Positions 1 to 6,865 of a stretch of 11,355 nt of DNA are shown here, piece after piece. The stretch lies in the NCBI GenBank assembly GCA_002730365.1, contig PBZZ01000028.1, positions 1 to 11,355 on the forward strand, read 5' to 3'. The translations under genes were made by a program, and so were the position numbers. Every line of letters starts with the position of its first letter. Positions within the stretch are counted from its first letter, which is position 1. This DNA comes from Deltaproteobacteria bacterium (GTDB taxonomy: Bacteria; SAR324; NAC60-12). Under the pieces are notes generated by a model. It was not told the DNA's origin, did not search any database, and saw only the letters and a program-made list of their open reading frames with translations.

Positions 1-10
1 CTCCCATTCA

Positions 11-44
11 GCAGGCAGAAATCTCGCGTACGAGATTGCCCTGC
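11..44. repeat. Strong hairpin at the window edge
   Basis: A perfect 7-base-pair stem pairs 20-26 (AATCTCG) with 31-37 (CGAGATT) around the loop CGTA. It is extended by a second 5-base-pair stem, 11-15 (GCAGG) with 40-44 (CCTGC). No T tract follows, so it does not look like a simple intrinsic terminator. It could be the end of an upstream feature outside the window or a member of the local hairpin repeats. Confidence 0.5.
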
Positions 45-220
45 AAACTTATATCGTGATTTTATGCCTACCAGGATGAAACTAAACAAAGTATCTTTGA
101 GCAACTTGGCTGCTTTGACGAGATCTGCTTCTACAGAAGCTGATGTACTTCATAAATGCAGATTACCTAGCTAGAGTTGGGCAACTTTGCTCTACAGATT
201 TGCTTCAAGACAAAATTCAA

Positions 221-397
221 CGTGCCAAGGCTTTCTAGCTATACGGGCAAAAGCAACTGTCATTATTTTGTTACTGTGAACTGATCATAGCTACTCGTGC
301 CAAGGCCTTTCGGCTTTGAGCACAGGAAGATTAGCGATTGCCCTTCAAAACAAAGTAGCTACGAGTGTCCGTGCCAGAGCCATTCGGCTAGCAGGAC
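221..397. repeat. Three hairpin repeats spaced 74-75 bases apart
   Basis: Units begin CGTGCC at 221, 296 and 370. Each has a GCC/GGC-like stem around a four-base loop: 230-239 (GCT loop TTCT, AGC), 305-314 (GCC loop TTTC, GGC) and 379-388 (GCC loop ATTC, GGC). The C-G pair of units two and three is replaced by T-A in unit one, which keeps the pairing. Outer stems also form: 297-300 with 320-323, 367-370 with 394-397, and 223-226 with 246-249. The repeated sequence plus conserved pairing suggests a REP-like element or a structured RNA. The spacer sequences between units are not conserved. Confidence 0.5.
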
Positions 398-600
398 GCA
401 GTGAACTGATCTGGTTCAGCATAGCAGAGACGGGTAGCGTTTGCTTTTAGCCAAATAAGCTTCAAGAAGCGCTGTTGGTTTCGTCAGGAAGCGGGTTCAT
501 CCCGGGTGTCAGTAGGAAACTCTACTAGCACGTTTCGGCAGCTGAGATCTTTGCTCAAGCTTGCCTTGGCATTTTAGTTCAAAGAACGAAGACAGTTTTT

Positions 601-622
601 GGTAGTTTCAAACTACCTCTTT
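601..622 (+). terminator. Perfect hairpin, possible weak terminator
   Basis: GGTAGTT at 601-607 pairs perfectly with AACTACC at 611-617 around the loop TCA, and TCTTT follows. A run of five T precedes the stem, so the inverted repeat has T-rich sequence on both sides. No annotated plus-strand gene lies upstream in the window, so what it would terminate is unknown. Confidence 0.3.
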
Positions 623-641
623 GCTATAGATTGTCCCCAAT

Positions 642-663
642 ACTGATGGGAATTCAGTTTTTT
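642..663 (+). terminator. Terminator-like hairpin with T tract
   Basis: ACTGA at 642-646 pairs with TCAGT at 654-658 around a 7-base loop, and the T run continues to 663. CCCC at 635-638 can also pair with GGGG at 665-668 and enclose the structure, which would be an alternative fold. The form fits a plus-strand intrinsic terminator. No plus-strand gene precedes it, so it would end a non-coding or unseen transcript. Confidence 0.35.
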
Positions 664-716
664 CGGGGCATCTCGAGCAAGTGATCCATTCCAGAGTAAT
701 TTCTTAAATAACAACA

Positions 717-731
717 TCGGCAGAATGCCGA
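717..731. repeat. Short GC-rich hairpin
   Basis: TCGGCA at 717-722 and TGCCGA at 726-731 form a perfect 6-base-pair stem around GAA. It lies about 100 bases past the end of the HNH gene and could be part of its 3' end. The ATCGGCAGA motif recurs at 787-795 without the second arm. Confidence 0.3.
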
Positions 732-767
732 ATTTCTTTAGTCTTTTCTCATCTAAAACACAGATGG

Positions 768-786
768 GGAAAAACTTGATAAAGTT
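768..786 (-). terminator. Possible terminator of the HNH gene
   Basis: Read on the minus strand, AACTT (786-782), loop TATC and AAGTT (777-773) form a small stem followed by further T residues. It lies about 45 bases beyond the stop codon of the HNH gene. The stem is short and AT-rich, so this is a weak candidate. Confidence 0.25.
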
Positions 787-830
787 ATCGGCAGAGAGGG
801 CAGAGACTTTAGCGATAATTGAGAGGAAAT

Positions 831-1382
831 TCAGATGAAATGTGGATGGCGGATTTGGATGAGTTCACCTGGCCACTGCAGGTACTGTTGCCAGCGTGGA
901 TCAGGGACTGTGATCTGCATTTGCTTGACGGCATGTACCATCTCCCAGTAGTCCAGTTCTCGCGGCTCACGCAGGGGTCGAATATCAGTTCGCTGTCCCT
1001 TACGGCGATTGCATCCCCGGCAACAAGTGACGATGTTCTCCCAGGAATTCTGTCCCCCATGGCTTCGAGGCAGCACATGGTCACAAGTCAGTTCAATCAC
1101 AGGAAAAGCCTTCCCACAATACTGACAACGATGCAGATCCCGAATGAAAATATTACGCTTGGTGAAATTAACGCGGAGTCGGGCCCGATGGTATTCATGC
1201 AGAATCACCACGCTGGGAATCTTGATGCGTGTTGAAGGAGAACGGCATTCGTGAGCGTACCATTCCAGCACATCAATCTTGCCAAGAAAGTAGGACTTGA
1301 TACCCCACTTCCAGCTCACCACGCTGAGTGGATTCCAGCGGTAGGGCTGGACATCAGCGTTTAGAACCAGAACTTCTCCCAT
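831..1382 (-). CDS. HNH endonuclease-family protein
   Basis: The 183-residue protein carries a classic HNH/zinc signature: a CxxC pair at C86 and C89, the core Asp-His at D101-H102 within LTCDHVLPRS, the WEN motif at 114-116, and a second CxxC at C121 and C124 followed by NRRKG. The motif belongs to the widespread bacterial HNH family with the RDxxRCQYCG...DHVxPRSxGG...CNxRKG pattern (HNH_5-like). Such proteins are metal-dependent nucleases, but the substrate of this housekeeping-type subfamily is not established. The N-terminal 75 residues have no motif that I recognise. The start is supported by GGAG 8 bases upstream on the minus strand. It follows the secretion ATPase by about 45 bases in the same direction, so co-transcription is likely. 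No restriction or phage gene is nearby. Confidence 0.85.
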   Translation of the reverse strand: MGEVLVLNADVQPYRWNPLSVVSWKWGIKSYFLGKIDVLEWYAHECRSPSTRIKIPSVVILHEYHRARLRVNFTKRNIFIRDLHRCQYCGKAFPVIELTCDHVLPRSHGGQNSWENIVTCCRGCNRRKGQRTDIRPLREPRELDYWEMVHAVKQMQITVPDPRWQQYLQWPGELIQIRHPHFI

Positions 1383-1427
1383 GGCATATTCTCCGCTGGG
1401 GTTTCAGTCAGGCTGGAAAGGGACCGG

Positions 1428-3173
1428 CTAGGCTGGGATGGATGGTGATTCAGGAAGTAGGTTTTCGATGGCTTGGTCTTCTACCGTGATACTCAGAACT
1501 TCTTCCAGCGTGGTCAATCCTGCGCGAATTTTTTGGATTCCATCCATTCGCAGTGTGATCAAACCGTGGCGCAATGCAGCTCGCTTGATCTCGTTGGCGT
1601 CACTGCTCTTTAGGATCACATCCTTGATGGAGTCACCCATGATCAATAATTCATGAAGGCCCAATCGTCCTCGATAACCTGTTTCTCGACAAGCTGGACA
1701 GCCTCGACCTCGGTAAAATGTCGCATTGACTTGGCTGGTACCAAGACCCAACTCACGTAACCGCTCTGGATGAGGTTCATAGGGTTCTTTGCAGGAAGAA
1801 CAGATTTGACGCACTAGGCGCTGAGCCAAGACTCCAATGATGGTTGAAGAGACCAAGAAGGGCTCAACGCCCATATCAATCAAACGAGTGATTGTTGCAG
1901 GGGCGCTGTTGGTGTGGACAGTGCTGAAAACCAAGTGTCCCGTCAGAGCAGCCTGGATGGCAATCTGAGCAGTTTCTGCATCTCGCATCTCACCAACCAT
2001 CACCACATCGGGATCCTGTCGTAGTACTGAGCGAAGCGCGCGTGCGAAGGTAAGACCCAAGCGTGAGTTGACCTCAATTTGGCTGTAACTGGGAATCTTG
2101 TATTCGACCGGATCTTCAATAGTAATTACGTTACGCGCTTGGCTATCAATTTCTCCGAGCGATGCATAGAGTGTTGTGGTCTTTCCGCTTCCAGTTGGCC
2201 CAGTTACTAGCACGATTCCACCAGACTTTTGAATCATCGAACGGAACGGCTTGAGGACATCCTCACTCAATCCCAACTCATTTAGGCGCATCAATTTGCT
2301 GCTCTGGTAGAGCAAACGCATCACAATTTTTTCACCATGTACTGTTGGAATCGTGGAGACTCGGATATCAATCTTCTTACCCGCAATCAGGACCATTGTT
2401 CGACCGTCCTGTGGCAAGCCTTTTTGGGCAATATCGAGCCGCGACATTACTTTGACGCGGTTCACAACCGTCACATGAACCTGCCTTGGCAGGGTAGTCA
2501 CCTGGTGCAAAACACCGTCAATTCGGTAGCGAACGACTGTTGACTTCGGAGAGGGATCAATGTGTACATCACTCGCCTCATCTTTTGCGGCTTGCCAGAG
2601 TAAGCTATTGACCAGTCGTTTGATTGGCTCCTCATCGTTAGCTTCCAGCAAGTCTTCTGGTTCTTCCACACCCAGAATGCTCTCAAAATTCTCTTGGTCA
2701 TCTAGATTATCCACAGCTTCTTCAGTAGCAGCTGAAGTACTGTCATAGACCTGATTGATCAGATCGATAATCGCCTGGTGGTGGGAGATCACCGGTTGGT
2801 AACGCAGCCTCCAAGTACGGCATAGATCATCCAGCAAATCTGTACGTGCAGGGTTTTCAACGGCTACTTGCCAAATTCCATCGGCATAGGCAAAAGGGCA
2901 AAAAACAAAATTCTTGAGATGTCGGATAGAAACTTTATCTGTGAAGCCTTCTGGTAACTGAGGAACGTCAAAATCGTCGCGATATTCTAGCTCATAGTAG
3001 CGTGCCAGTGCCTGTTGCAACACCGTCTCTGTTGTGAGCTTCTGCTTGATAGCAGCATTCTTCCAATCTTCCCAACGGATACTCGCAGGCATCTCTGCCT
3101 GTAGTTGCTCTAGCTTCTCAGAGACGACTCCAAAGTCAGCTGTCAGAATTTGGGCAACGTGCGTGAAAGGCAT
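1428..3173 (-). CDS. GspE/PilB-type secretion or pilus assembly ATPase
   Basis: This 581-residue protein is a hexameric motor ATPase of the type II secretion/type IV pilus superfamily, which acts at the cytoplasmic face of the inner membrane. The N-terminal region (about 1-130) resembles the GspE/MshE N-terminal domain, followed by an acidic linker near 150-182. The catalytic half has the SDVHIDP motif near 201-207, RYRIDG at 215-220, Walker A GPTGSGKT at 325-332, the Asp box ITIEDPVEY at 350-358, Walker B and VGEMRD at 389-398, and the His box TGHLVFSTVHTN at 411-422. A four-cysteine zinc site is present at C458, C461, C492 and C495. VGEMRD is the form usual in PilT rather than the VGEIRD typical of GspE, but the N-domain and zinc site argue against PilT. 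No other secretion or pilus gene is in the window, so GspE and PilB cannot be separated. AAGG about 10 bases upstream supports the start. Confidence 0.92.
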   Translation of the reverse strand: MPFTHVAQILTADFGVVSEKLEQLQAEMPASIRWEDWKNAAIKQKLTTETVLQQALARYYELEYRDDFDVPQLPEGFTDKVSIRHLKNFVFCPFAYADGIWQVAVENPARTDLLDDLCRTWRLRYQPVISHHQAIIDLINQVYDSTSAATEEAVDNLDDQENFESILGVEEPEDLLEANDEEPIKRLVNSLLWQAAKDEASDVHIDPSPKSTVVRYRIDGVLHQVTTLPRQVHVTVVNRVKVMSRLDIAQKGLPQDGRTMVLIAGKKIDIRVSTIPTVHGEKIVMRLLYQSSKLMRLNELGLSEDVLKPFRSMIQKSGGIVLVTGPTGSGKTTTLYASLGEIDSQARNVITIEDPVEYKIPSYSQIEVNSRLGLTFARALRSVLRQDPDVVMVGEMRDAETAQIAIQAALTGHLVFSTVHTNSAPATITRLIDMGVEPFLVSSTIIGVLAQRLVRQICSSCKEPYEPHPERLRELGLGTSQVNATFYRGRGCPACRETGYRGRLGLHELLIMGDSIKDVILKSSDANEIKRAALRHGLITLRMDGIQKIRAGLTTLEEVLSITVEDQAIENLLPESPSIPA

Positions 3174-3438
3174 GACAAAAAAACCTTAGGTAGTTACTTA
3201 GTTTTTCTTGCGAAAACAAACGCTTGGCGGTCTTGTAGAACAGCTGTGAGCAAGCGAAGCTTGACGCTACAAAGTCTTTTGTTAGGATTCAAAAACAACT
3301 TATCTATTGAGAATCATTTGCTTTTTTAAGCCATTTTCAATGGATAAAGCACTGCCAGATTAAAGCAGATTCCATTAGATTTTGCCAGAGCGCTTCGGTC
3401 AACTTGCACTAGAGCGTCTGCCTCCATTGATTTCATTT
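3174..3438. promoter_or_regulatory. Divergent intergenic region
   Basis: This space separates the minus-strand ATPase from the plus-strand prenyl synthase and must hold both promoters. A loose plus-strand candidate is TTGCTT at 3318-3323 with TGGATA at 3341-3346 (17-base spacer), but the match is poor. A small hairpin at 3251-3263 (CAAGC, GAA, GCTTG), with neighbouring GAGCAAGC and GCTAC, resembles the hairpin repeats of 221-397 read on the other strand. Confidence 0.4.
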
Positions 3439-4446
3439 ATGGCTTACGCACAACTTTCTAGTCCAATTGCGCCGGCAAAAGATCTGAGCGAACTACTCAC
3501 CGAGTGGAAGCCTCAACTCCAGCAACTGGAAATCCAGATCCTCTCGGGGATTCGCAGCGATATTCCCTTGCTAACCTCTGTTGCAGAGCACATCCTCAAT
3601 TCTGGGGGCAAACGGCTTCGCCCAGCACTTGTATTTCTCAGTGGGGCTTTGGGTTTCGCACATTCTGAGGATTTGCTGGTCGCTGCTCAAGTTGTTGAAT
3701 ATCTACACACCGCAACATTGCTCCATGACGATGTGGTAGATCAAGCAGATCTGCGTCGTCAACAGGCAGCTGCCCGCACCATTTGGGGTAACGAGGCAAG
3801 TGTTTTGACTGGAGACTATCTGCTCTCTATGGCTTTCCACCAACTGACCGGTCTAGGGAATCTGGAACTACTCAAGCTGATGTCAGACACCACCACTAGG
3901 ATGGCTCGTGGTGAACTCTTACAGTTGACACGCTCATTCAACAGTGCCAATGAGCAGGAATACTTGGAGATCATCACCAACAAGACAGCCTGCCTCTTTG
4001 CAGCCGCTTCACAGATGGGAGGCATTTTGGCTGGACTGCCAGTCAACCAGACCAAGGCTCTCTATGATTATGGAATGCAGATCGGACTTGCCTTCCAGAT
4101 CGTTGATGACGTTCTAGATTACAGCGACAGTCATCGAACCGGCAAACCGGTTGGAACAGACCTAAAAGAACGCAAAATAACTCTACCTCTCAGCCATTTG
4201 CTTGACAAAGCTTCACCTCGTGATCACCAGCAAATCAAGCAAATCCTTACAGCAACCGCTATCACAATGGATGATGTAGATCATGTCACTCGTTTGATGG
4301 AACGCTATCAATCATTGCACTATGCGCTTGAGAGTGGCCGCCAGTTTGTTGCCCAAGCTCAGAAAAGTCTTCAGTCTCTCCCCAAAAATCGTATTCGCCA
4401 CACCTTAGAACAGATCGCGGGCTTCATTGTGCAGCGAGATTTGTGA
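3439..4446 (+). CDS. ispB: Long-chain polyprenyl diphosphate synthase
   Basis: The 335-residue enzyme adds isopentenyl units to an allylic diphosphate in trans configuration, giving the side chain of ubiquinone or menaquinone. It has GGKRLRP at 56-62, the first Asp-rich motif DDVVD at 97-101 in LLHDDVVD, the second Asp-rich motif DDVLD at 223-227 in QIVDDVLDY, and GKPVGTDLKERKITLPL at 235-251. A small residue (Ala92) lies five positions before the first Asp motif, as in enzymes making long chains (octaprenyl or solanesyl type), but exact length cannot be told. The frame is open to a TTG at 3382. I chose the ATG at 3439 because it gives the usual family length and N-terminus; neither start has a convincing ribosome site. 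The gene ends at TGA immediately against the stop of the convergent response regulator. Confidence 0.88.
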   Translation: MAYAQLSSPIAPAKDLSELLTEWKPQLQQLEIQILSGIRSDIPLLTSVAEHILNSGGKRLRPALVFLSGALGFAHSEDLLVAAQVVEYLHTATLLHDDVVDQADLRRQQAAARTIWGNEASVLTGDYLLSMAFHQLTGLGNLELLKLMSDTTTRMARGELLQLTRSFNSANEQEYLEIITNKTACLFAAASQMGGILAGLPVNQTKALYDYGMQIGLAFQIVDDVLDYSDSHRTGKPVGTDLKERKITLPLSHLLDKASPRDHQQIKQILTATAITMDDVDHVTRLMERYQSLHYALESGRQFVAQAQKSLQSLPKNRIRHTLEQIAGFIVQRDL

Positions 4447-4899
4447 TTAGCCTTTCCCAGATGTAGCAACTGGTGGCCGGGAGTGTCGGTTGTAAAGTTC
4501 GCTCCAACGAGTTACCCGACGTGCAGCCTCATTGACCGTAGCGTTGATGTCTTCGATCTGCAGTGGCTTCTCAAAATAATCGTGGGCTCCTCCCTTCATT
4601 GCTTGAATCACATGAGAGAGATTACTGTGTGCAGTCATAATATAGATCTGCATCAACGAGTTGATTTCCTTGATCTGCTGCATCAATTCCAAACCATTCA
4701 TCTCCCCCATCATGATGTCTGTGATCACAACGTGGAAAAAGCTCCGTTGCAACATGTTCAGTGCTTCTTCTGCATTCCGCGCTGTAGAGACGTGGTAACC
4801 TTGTTTGGTAATCGTCTTTTGAAGAACTAATCGGATATTCTCGTCATCGTCCACCACGAGGACATTTAACTCTGATTTGTTGGAGGAGGCTTTGGCCAT
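4447..4899 (-). CDS. Single-domain response regulator (receiver only)
   Basis: The 150-residue protein is a CheY-like receiver. It shows the acidic pocket D17-D18, the phospho-acceptor D61 in VVITDIMM, switch residue T89 in IMTAH, and K111 in FEKPL. There is no output domain, only a short polar tail from about 126 ending SGKG. It would be phosphorylated by a histidine kinase encoded elsewhere and act by protein contact. It lies 22 bases after the trpC-like gene on the same strand, so co-transcription is likely, although no functional link between the two is obvious. The weak GGGA upstream is the only ribosome site candidate. It is convergent with the prenyl synthase and the two stop codons touch. 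Confidence 0.9.
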   Translation of the reverse strand: MAKASSNKSELNVLVVDDDENIRLVLQKTITKQGYHVSTARNAEEALNMLQRSFFHVVITDIMMGEMNGLELMQQIKEINSLMQIYIMTAHSNLSHVIQAMKGGAHDYFEKPLQIEDINATVNEAARRVTRWSELYNRHSRPPVATSGKG

Positions 4900-4921
4900 G
4901 GGTTCCCGTAGGCTAACAGAA

Positions 4922-5755
4922 TTAGGATTGAAGTTGACGTAGAAATTCCACTCGATTGGGAGCTTTCATCACAGCATTGCCAATCAGTAGTGCATCTAGC
5001 GGAACCGAACTTAGGTGTTCAACATCCGCTCTGGAGTCGATGCAACTCGCACTGATCAAGCACTTGCCTGCTTGTTGCTTCCACTGTCGCAACTCAGATT
5101 CTTCCCGCCACCATTGCAGGGTTGTTTCGATCGTCCCCTGCAAGTAACCGCGCTGAGGTTCTGCAGGTAGAGTGGCAATGGGACGATTATTCAATAACAG
5201 CACATCCGGATTAATCGCCAAAGCTCTCGGCAATTCCTGTTGCAGAGAGCACTCAACCACTGCAGTCACTCCAATTTCAACACAGCAACTCGCAATTTCA
5301 TGTAACTCTCTTTCAGAAAAATAGTATACTAGAATTAAAGCCGCAGAAGCCCCTCGCAAACGTCCCTCGCGCAATTGGTATTCTCCCAGAATGAATTCCT
5401 TGTGCAATCTAGGGAGCATAGTCCGCTGTGAAACTTGCTCTAATAAGTCCAAGCTTCCACCAAAGTAGCTCTCGTCTGTTAATACAGACACTGCTGCAGC
5501 GCCTCCCGCTTCATATTCCTTTACAATCTCAGGCCAGTCTGGATTCGCTACATTTTGTTGGGCTGGTGAACGCGCTTTGAGTTCGGCAATCAAAGCTGGA
5601 CGCTGTCTCAACCGTAGCGCCTCTCGCCAGTCCATTATTTCTGGAGCTTCTGCATGCCTCTCTCGCAAAGCATCAAGAGGATGAATACGTTGGCGTTTCT
5701 CAATCTCCTGCAGCTTCTGCTGACGCATCCGATCCAGAAAAGTACTTATCGTCAT
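4922..5755 (-). CDS. trpC: Divergent indole-3-glycerol phosphate synthase-like protein
   Basis: The 277-residue protein follows the TrpC (beta/alpha)8 barrel along its length. The N-terminal FLDRMRQQKLQEI helix, IAELKARSP at 56-64 (E58, K60), SVLTDESYFGGS at 90-101, HKEF at 118-121 (K119), VVECS at 166-170 (E168) and LLNNR at 187-191 match family landmarks. In the tryptophan pathway this enzyme converts CdRP to indole-3-glycerol phosphate. Several motifs are altered. The usual ESG before the phosphate-binding region reads ASC at 236-238, SPSxG reads SPAQQ, and NNRDL reads NNRPI. The segment between NNR and ASC is longer than usual. The Lys/Glu catalytic residues remain, so it may be an active but diverged enzyme or a repurposed paralogue. 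No other trp gene is nearby. A strong ribosome site is not seen. Confidence 0.75.
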   Translation of the reverse strand: MTISTFLDRMRQQKLQEIEKRQRIHPLDALRERHAEAPEIMDWREALRLRQRPALIAELKARSPAQQNVANPDWPEIVKEYEAGGAAAVSVLTDESYFGGSLDLLEQVSQRTMLPRLHKEFILGEYQLREGRLRGASAALILVYYFSERELHEIASCCVEIGVTAVVECSLQQELPRALAINPDVLLLNNRPIATLPAEPQRGYLQGTIETTLQWWREESELRQWKQQAGKCLISASCIDSRADVEHLSSVPLDALLIGNAVMKAPNRVEFLRQLQS

Positions 5756-6025
5756 TTACTATATCTCTGTATTAGCGATTCATTACCTGACAAGATGCAG
5801 AGGCCATGCCCTCTCCAGAGGCAGACTGTAGGCCGCGAAAGGCCTGTAGGACAAGATTTTTTTTAGATAAAATAAAGTGTGCCCGGAGCTTGCATCGAGT
5901 TAATTCTGGAAATTTTAATTTATTCATATAATTTTAATAGTCTTCTGTAATCCTTATCGTCTGCAACGCTTGTTCTGCTCTGGTCATGGATGCCTGATGC
6001 TGACAGAGAATGAAGAAGAGGTGGC
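5756..6025. promoter_or_regulatory. Intergenic region before the ParA-like gene
   Basis: The 270 bases separate the divergent trpC-like and parA-like genes. The left part has GC-rich hairpins at 5810-5821 (CCTC, TCCA, GAGG) and 5826-5849. The right part is AT-rich. TATAAT at 5927-5932 is a plausible -10 box for the parA-like gene, with a poor -35 (TTCTGG, 5904-5909, 17-base spacer). The 9-mer AATTTTAAT occurs at 5911-5919 and 5930-5938 and overlaps this -10, so it could be an operator for self-repression. That role is inferred from partition operons and is not shown. Confidence 0.35.
5826..5864 (+). terminator. Hairpin followed by a run of eight T
   Basis: CTGTAGGCC at 5826-5834 pairs with GGCCTGTAG at 5841-5849 (two G-T wobbles) around GCGAAA. 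Eight T residues start at 5857, seven bases after the stem, which is further than in a good terminator. No plus-strand gene lies just upstream. The GCC-GCGAAA-GGC core also resembles the hairpin repeats near 305-314 and 379-388, so it may be a repeat copy rather than a terminator. Confidence 0.3.
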
Positions 6026-6601
6026 TTGATTACAATTTATAATTTCAAAGGGGGAGCCGGTAAGACGAGCTGTGCGATGAACATTGCGCTCACCATGGAC
6101 TATGGCGTGGTGACCAATGATATCTACTCGCCAATTGAAGAAGTCTTTGACAACGTGCTCAAGGTCAGCCCATCGGAAGAATTTCCTGATTTTCCAACCG
6201 ATGCAGAAGTTATCTTCGATCTGGGGGGCTACATCGAAGCTCGCAGCATTACCGTACTACGCAACTCAAAAGTGGTACTTGTTCCTACTATTAACGAGTA
6301 TTCAATTTTGCAGACTACGATAAACTCAGTCGCAGAAATTGAAGAATATAATACGAATATCTGCTTGATCGCCAATCGAACCAAGCGTGGGGATTATGAA
6401 GAGATCCGTCAAATCTTATCCCGATTTTACAAATATCCGATTTTCGAGGTGAAGGAGAGCCAGTCGATTCCTGCCATTTTCAAGAAGAAGAAGAGCATCA
6501 AGGCCATGGTCGAGGAAGGAGGTCTTCAAAAATACCACTTTCAGTACCTGGACCGGCAATTCGACAAGATCATCGAGTTCATCCGGAGACATTATGAGTA
6601 A
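6026..6601 (+). CDS. ParA-family partition-like ATPase
   Basis: The 191-residue protein has the deviant Walker A motif KGGAGKT at 8-14, with signature K8 and catalytic K13, and a Walker B-like VIFDLGG at 62-68 (D65). Hydrophobic strands at VVLVPT (83-88) and ICLIANRTK (112-120) follow the ParA/MinD fold. There is no N-terminal DNA-binding domain, so it is of the short type like ParF or class Ib ParA. Such ATPases position plasmids, chromosomes or protein cargo using ATP-dependent binding to the nucleoid. The start is TTG at 6026: the P-loop begins seven residues later, and AAGAGGTG lies just before it. Its 3' end overlaps the next gene by 8 bases, which fits a ParA/DNA-binding-partner operon. 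It is not accompanied by a chromosomal parB, so a transferred or integrated plasmid module is likely. Confidence 0.82.
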   Translation: MITIYNFKGGAGKTSCAMNIALTMDYGVVTNDIYSPIEEVFDNVLKVSPSEEFPDFPTDAEVIFDLGGYIEARSITVLRNSKVVLVPTINEYSILQTTINSVAEIEEYNTNICLIANRTKRGDYEEIRQILSRFYKYPIFEVKESQSIPAIFKKKKSIKAMVEEGGLQKYHFQYLDRQFDKIIEFIRRHYE

Positions 6602-6836
6602 GGTCAACCTCAAAGATTATAAAAAAGAAAACCGGGGACTATTGCGCAAATCTGTCGAGGAACGCGTAACCTATAAGAAGTCCGGCCCCAAACCCAAACC
6701 CGAGGACGAAAAAAACTCTGCCAAAATCCTCGTTTCTATGAAACCCGCCGAACGTGAGAGTCTTGAGGAAGCCGCGAACGGCCGCCCGCTCTCTCAATAT
6801 ATCAAGCACATCCTGCGCGAACGTGGTGTCATCTGA
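6594..6836 (+). CDS. Small ribbon-helix-helix-like DNA-binding partner of the ParA protein
   Basis: The 80-residue protein has a basic, probably disordered N-terminal half rich in Lys (about 1-42). The second half fits a ribbon-helix-helix fold: strand KILVSM at 44-49, helix about 51-62, turn NGRP at 62-65, helix 66-77. This size and layout resemble ParG-type centromere-binding repressors, which pair with short ParA ATPases. The start ATG overlaps the end of the parA-like gene by 8 bases, with GGAG at 6585-6588 as ribosome site. If the analogy holds it binds a nearby centromere/operator, stimulates the ATPase and represses the operon. The fold call is from pattern only, without a search. Confidence 0.65.
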   Translation: MSKVNLKDYKKENRGLLRKSVEERVTYKKSGPKPKPEDEKNSAKILVSMKPAERESLEEAANGRPLSQYIKHILRERGVI

Positions 6837-6841
6837 GCGAA

Positions 6842-6865
6842 CAGGTTTTTTTATCGCGAAACCTG
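6842..6865 (+). repeat. Inverted repeat just after the RHH-like gene
   Basis: CAGGTTT at 6842-6848 pairs with AAACCTG at 6859-6865 around a 10-base loop. It starts 5 bases after the stop codon, where a terminator would be expected. The T run is within the 5' arm and loop and not after the stem, so intrinsic termination is doubtful. Confidence 0.35.

Larger units (their letters stand above)
1..830. other. Gene-free region rich in degenerate hairpins
   Basis: No open reading frame of note exists on either strand and I see no tRNA, rRNA, tmRNA or RNase P signature. The stretch instead holds many short inverted repeats and partly decayed direct repeats. Examples are GTGAACTGATC at 276-286 and 401-411, ATTGCCCTKCAAA at 35-47 and 337-349, and CTAGCT followed by GGGCAA at 167-184 and 235-250. 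It may be decayed mobile or repeat DNA, or it may encode a structured RNA read on the plus strand, because two terminator-like hairpins lie near 600-663. No function can be assigned. Confidence 0.6.

Noticed and set aside
221..397. CRISPR array
   Set aside because: Units are degenerate, only three, and spacing and spacer lengths do not fit; no cas gene is present.
492..504. GGTTCATCCC resembling a tRNA T-arm
   Set aside because: The stem and loop do not give a 5-base-pair stem with 7-base loop, and no acceptor, D or anticodon arms are present.
819..1235. A 138-codon plus-strand frame across the HNH gene
   Set aside because: It lies opposite the HNH gene, whose zinc and DH motifs are clear, and its own translation shows no recognisable motif.
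3382..3438. TTG start giving a longer prenyl synthase
   Set aside because: The added 19 residues are not typical for the family and no ribosome site precedes the TTG; ATG 3439 gives a usual length.
5766..5793. Minus-strand promoter TTGTCA/TACAGA for the trpC-like gene
   Set aside because: The -35 is good but the -10 is poor, and the start site would leave almost no leader before the ATG.
6010..6042. Ten-codon ATG frame overlapping the ribosome site of the parA-like gene
   Set aside because: Very short, no ribosome site of its own, and probably chance, although a leader peptide cannot be excluded.
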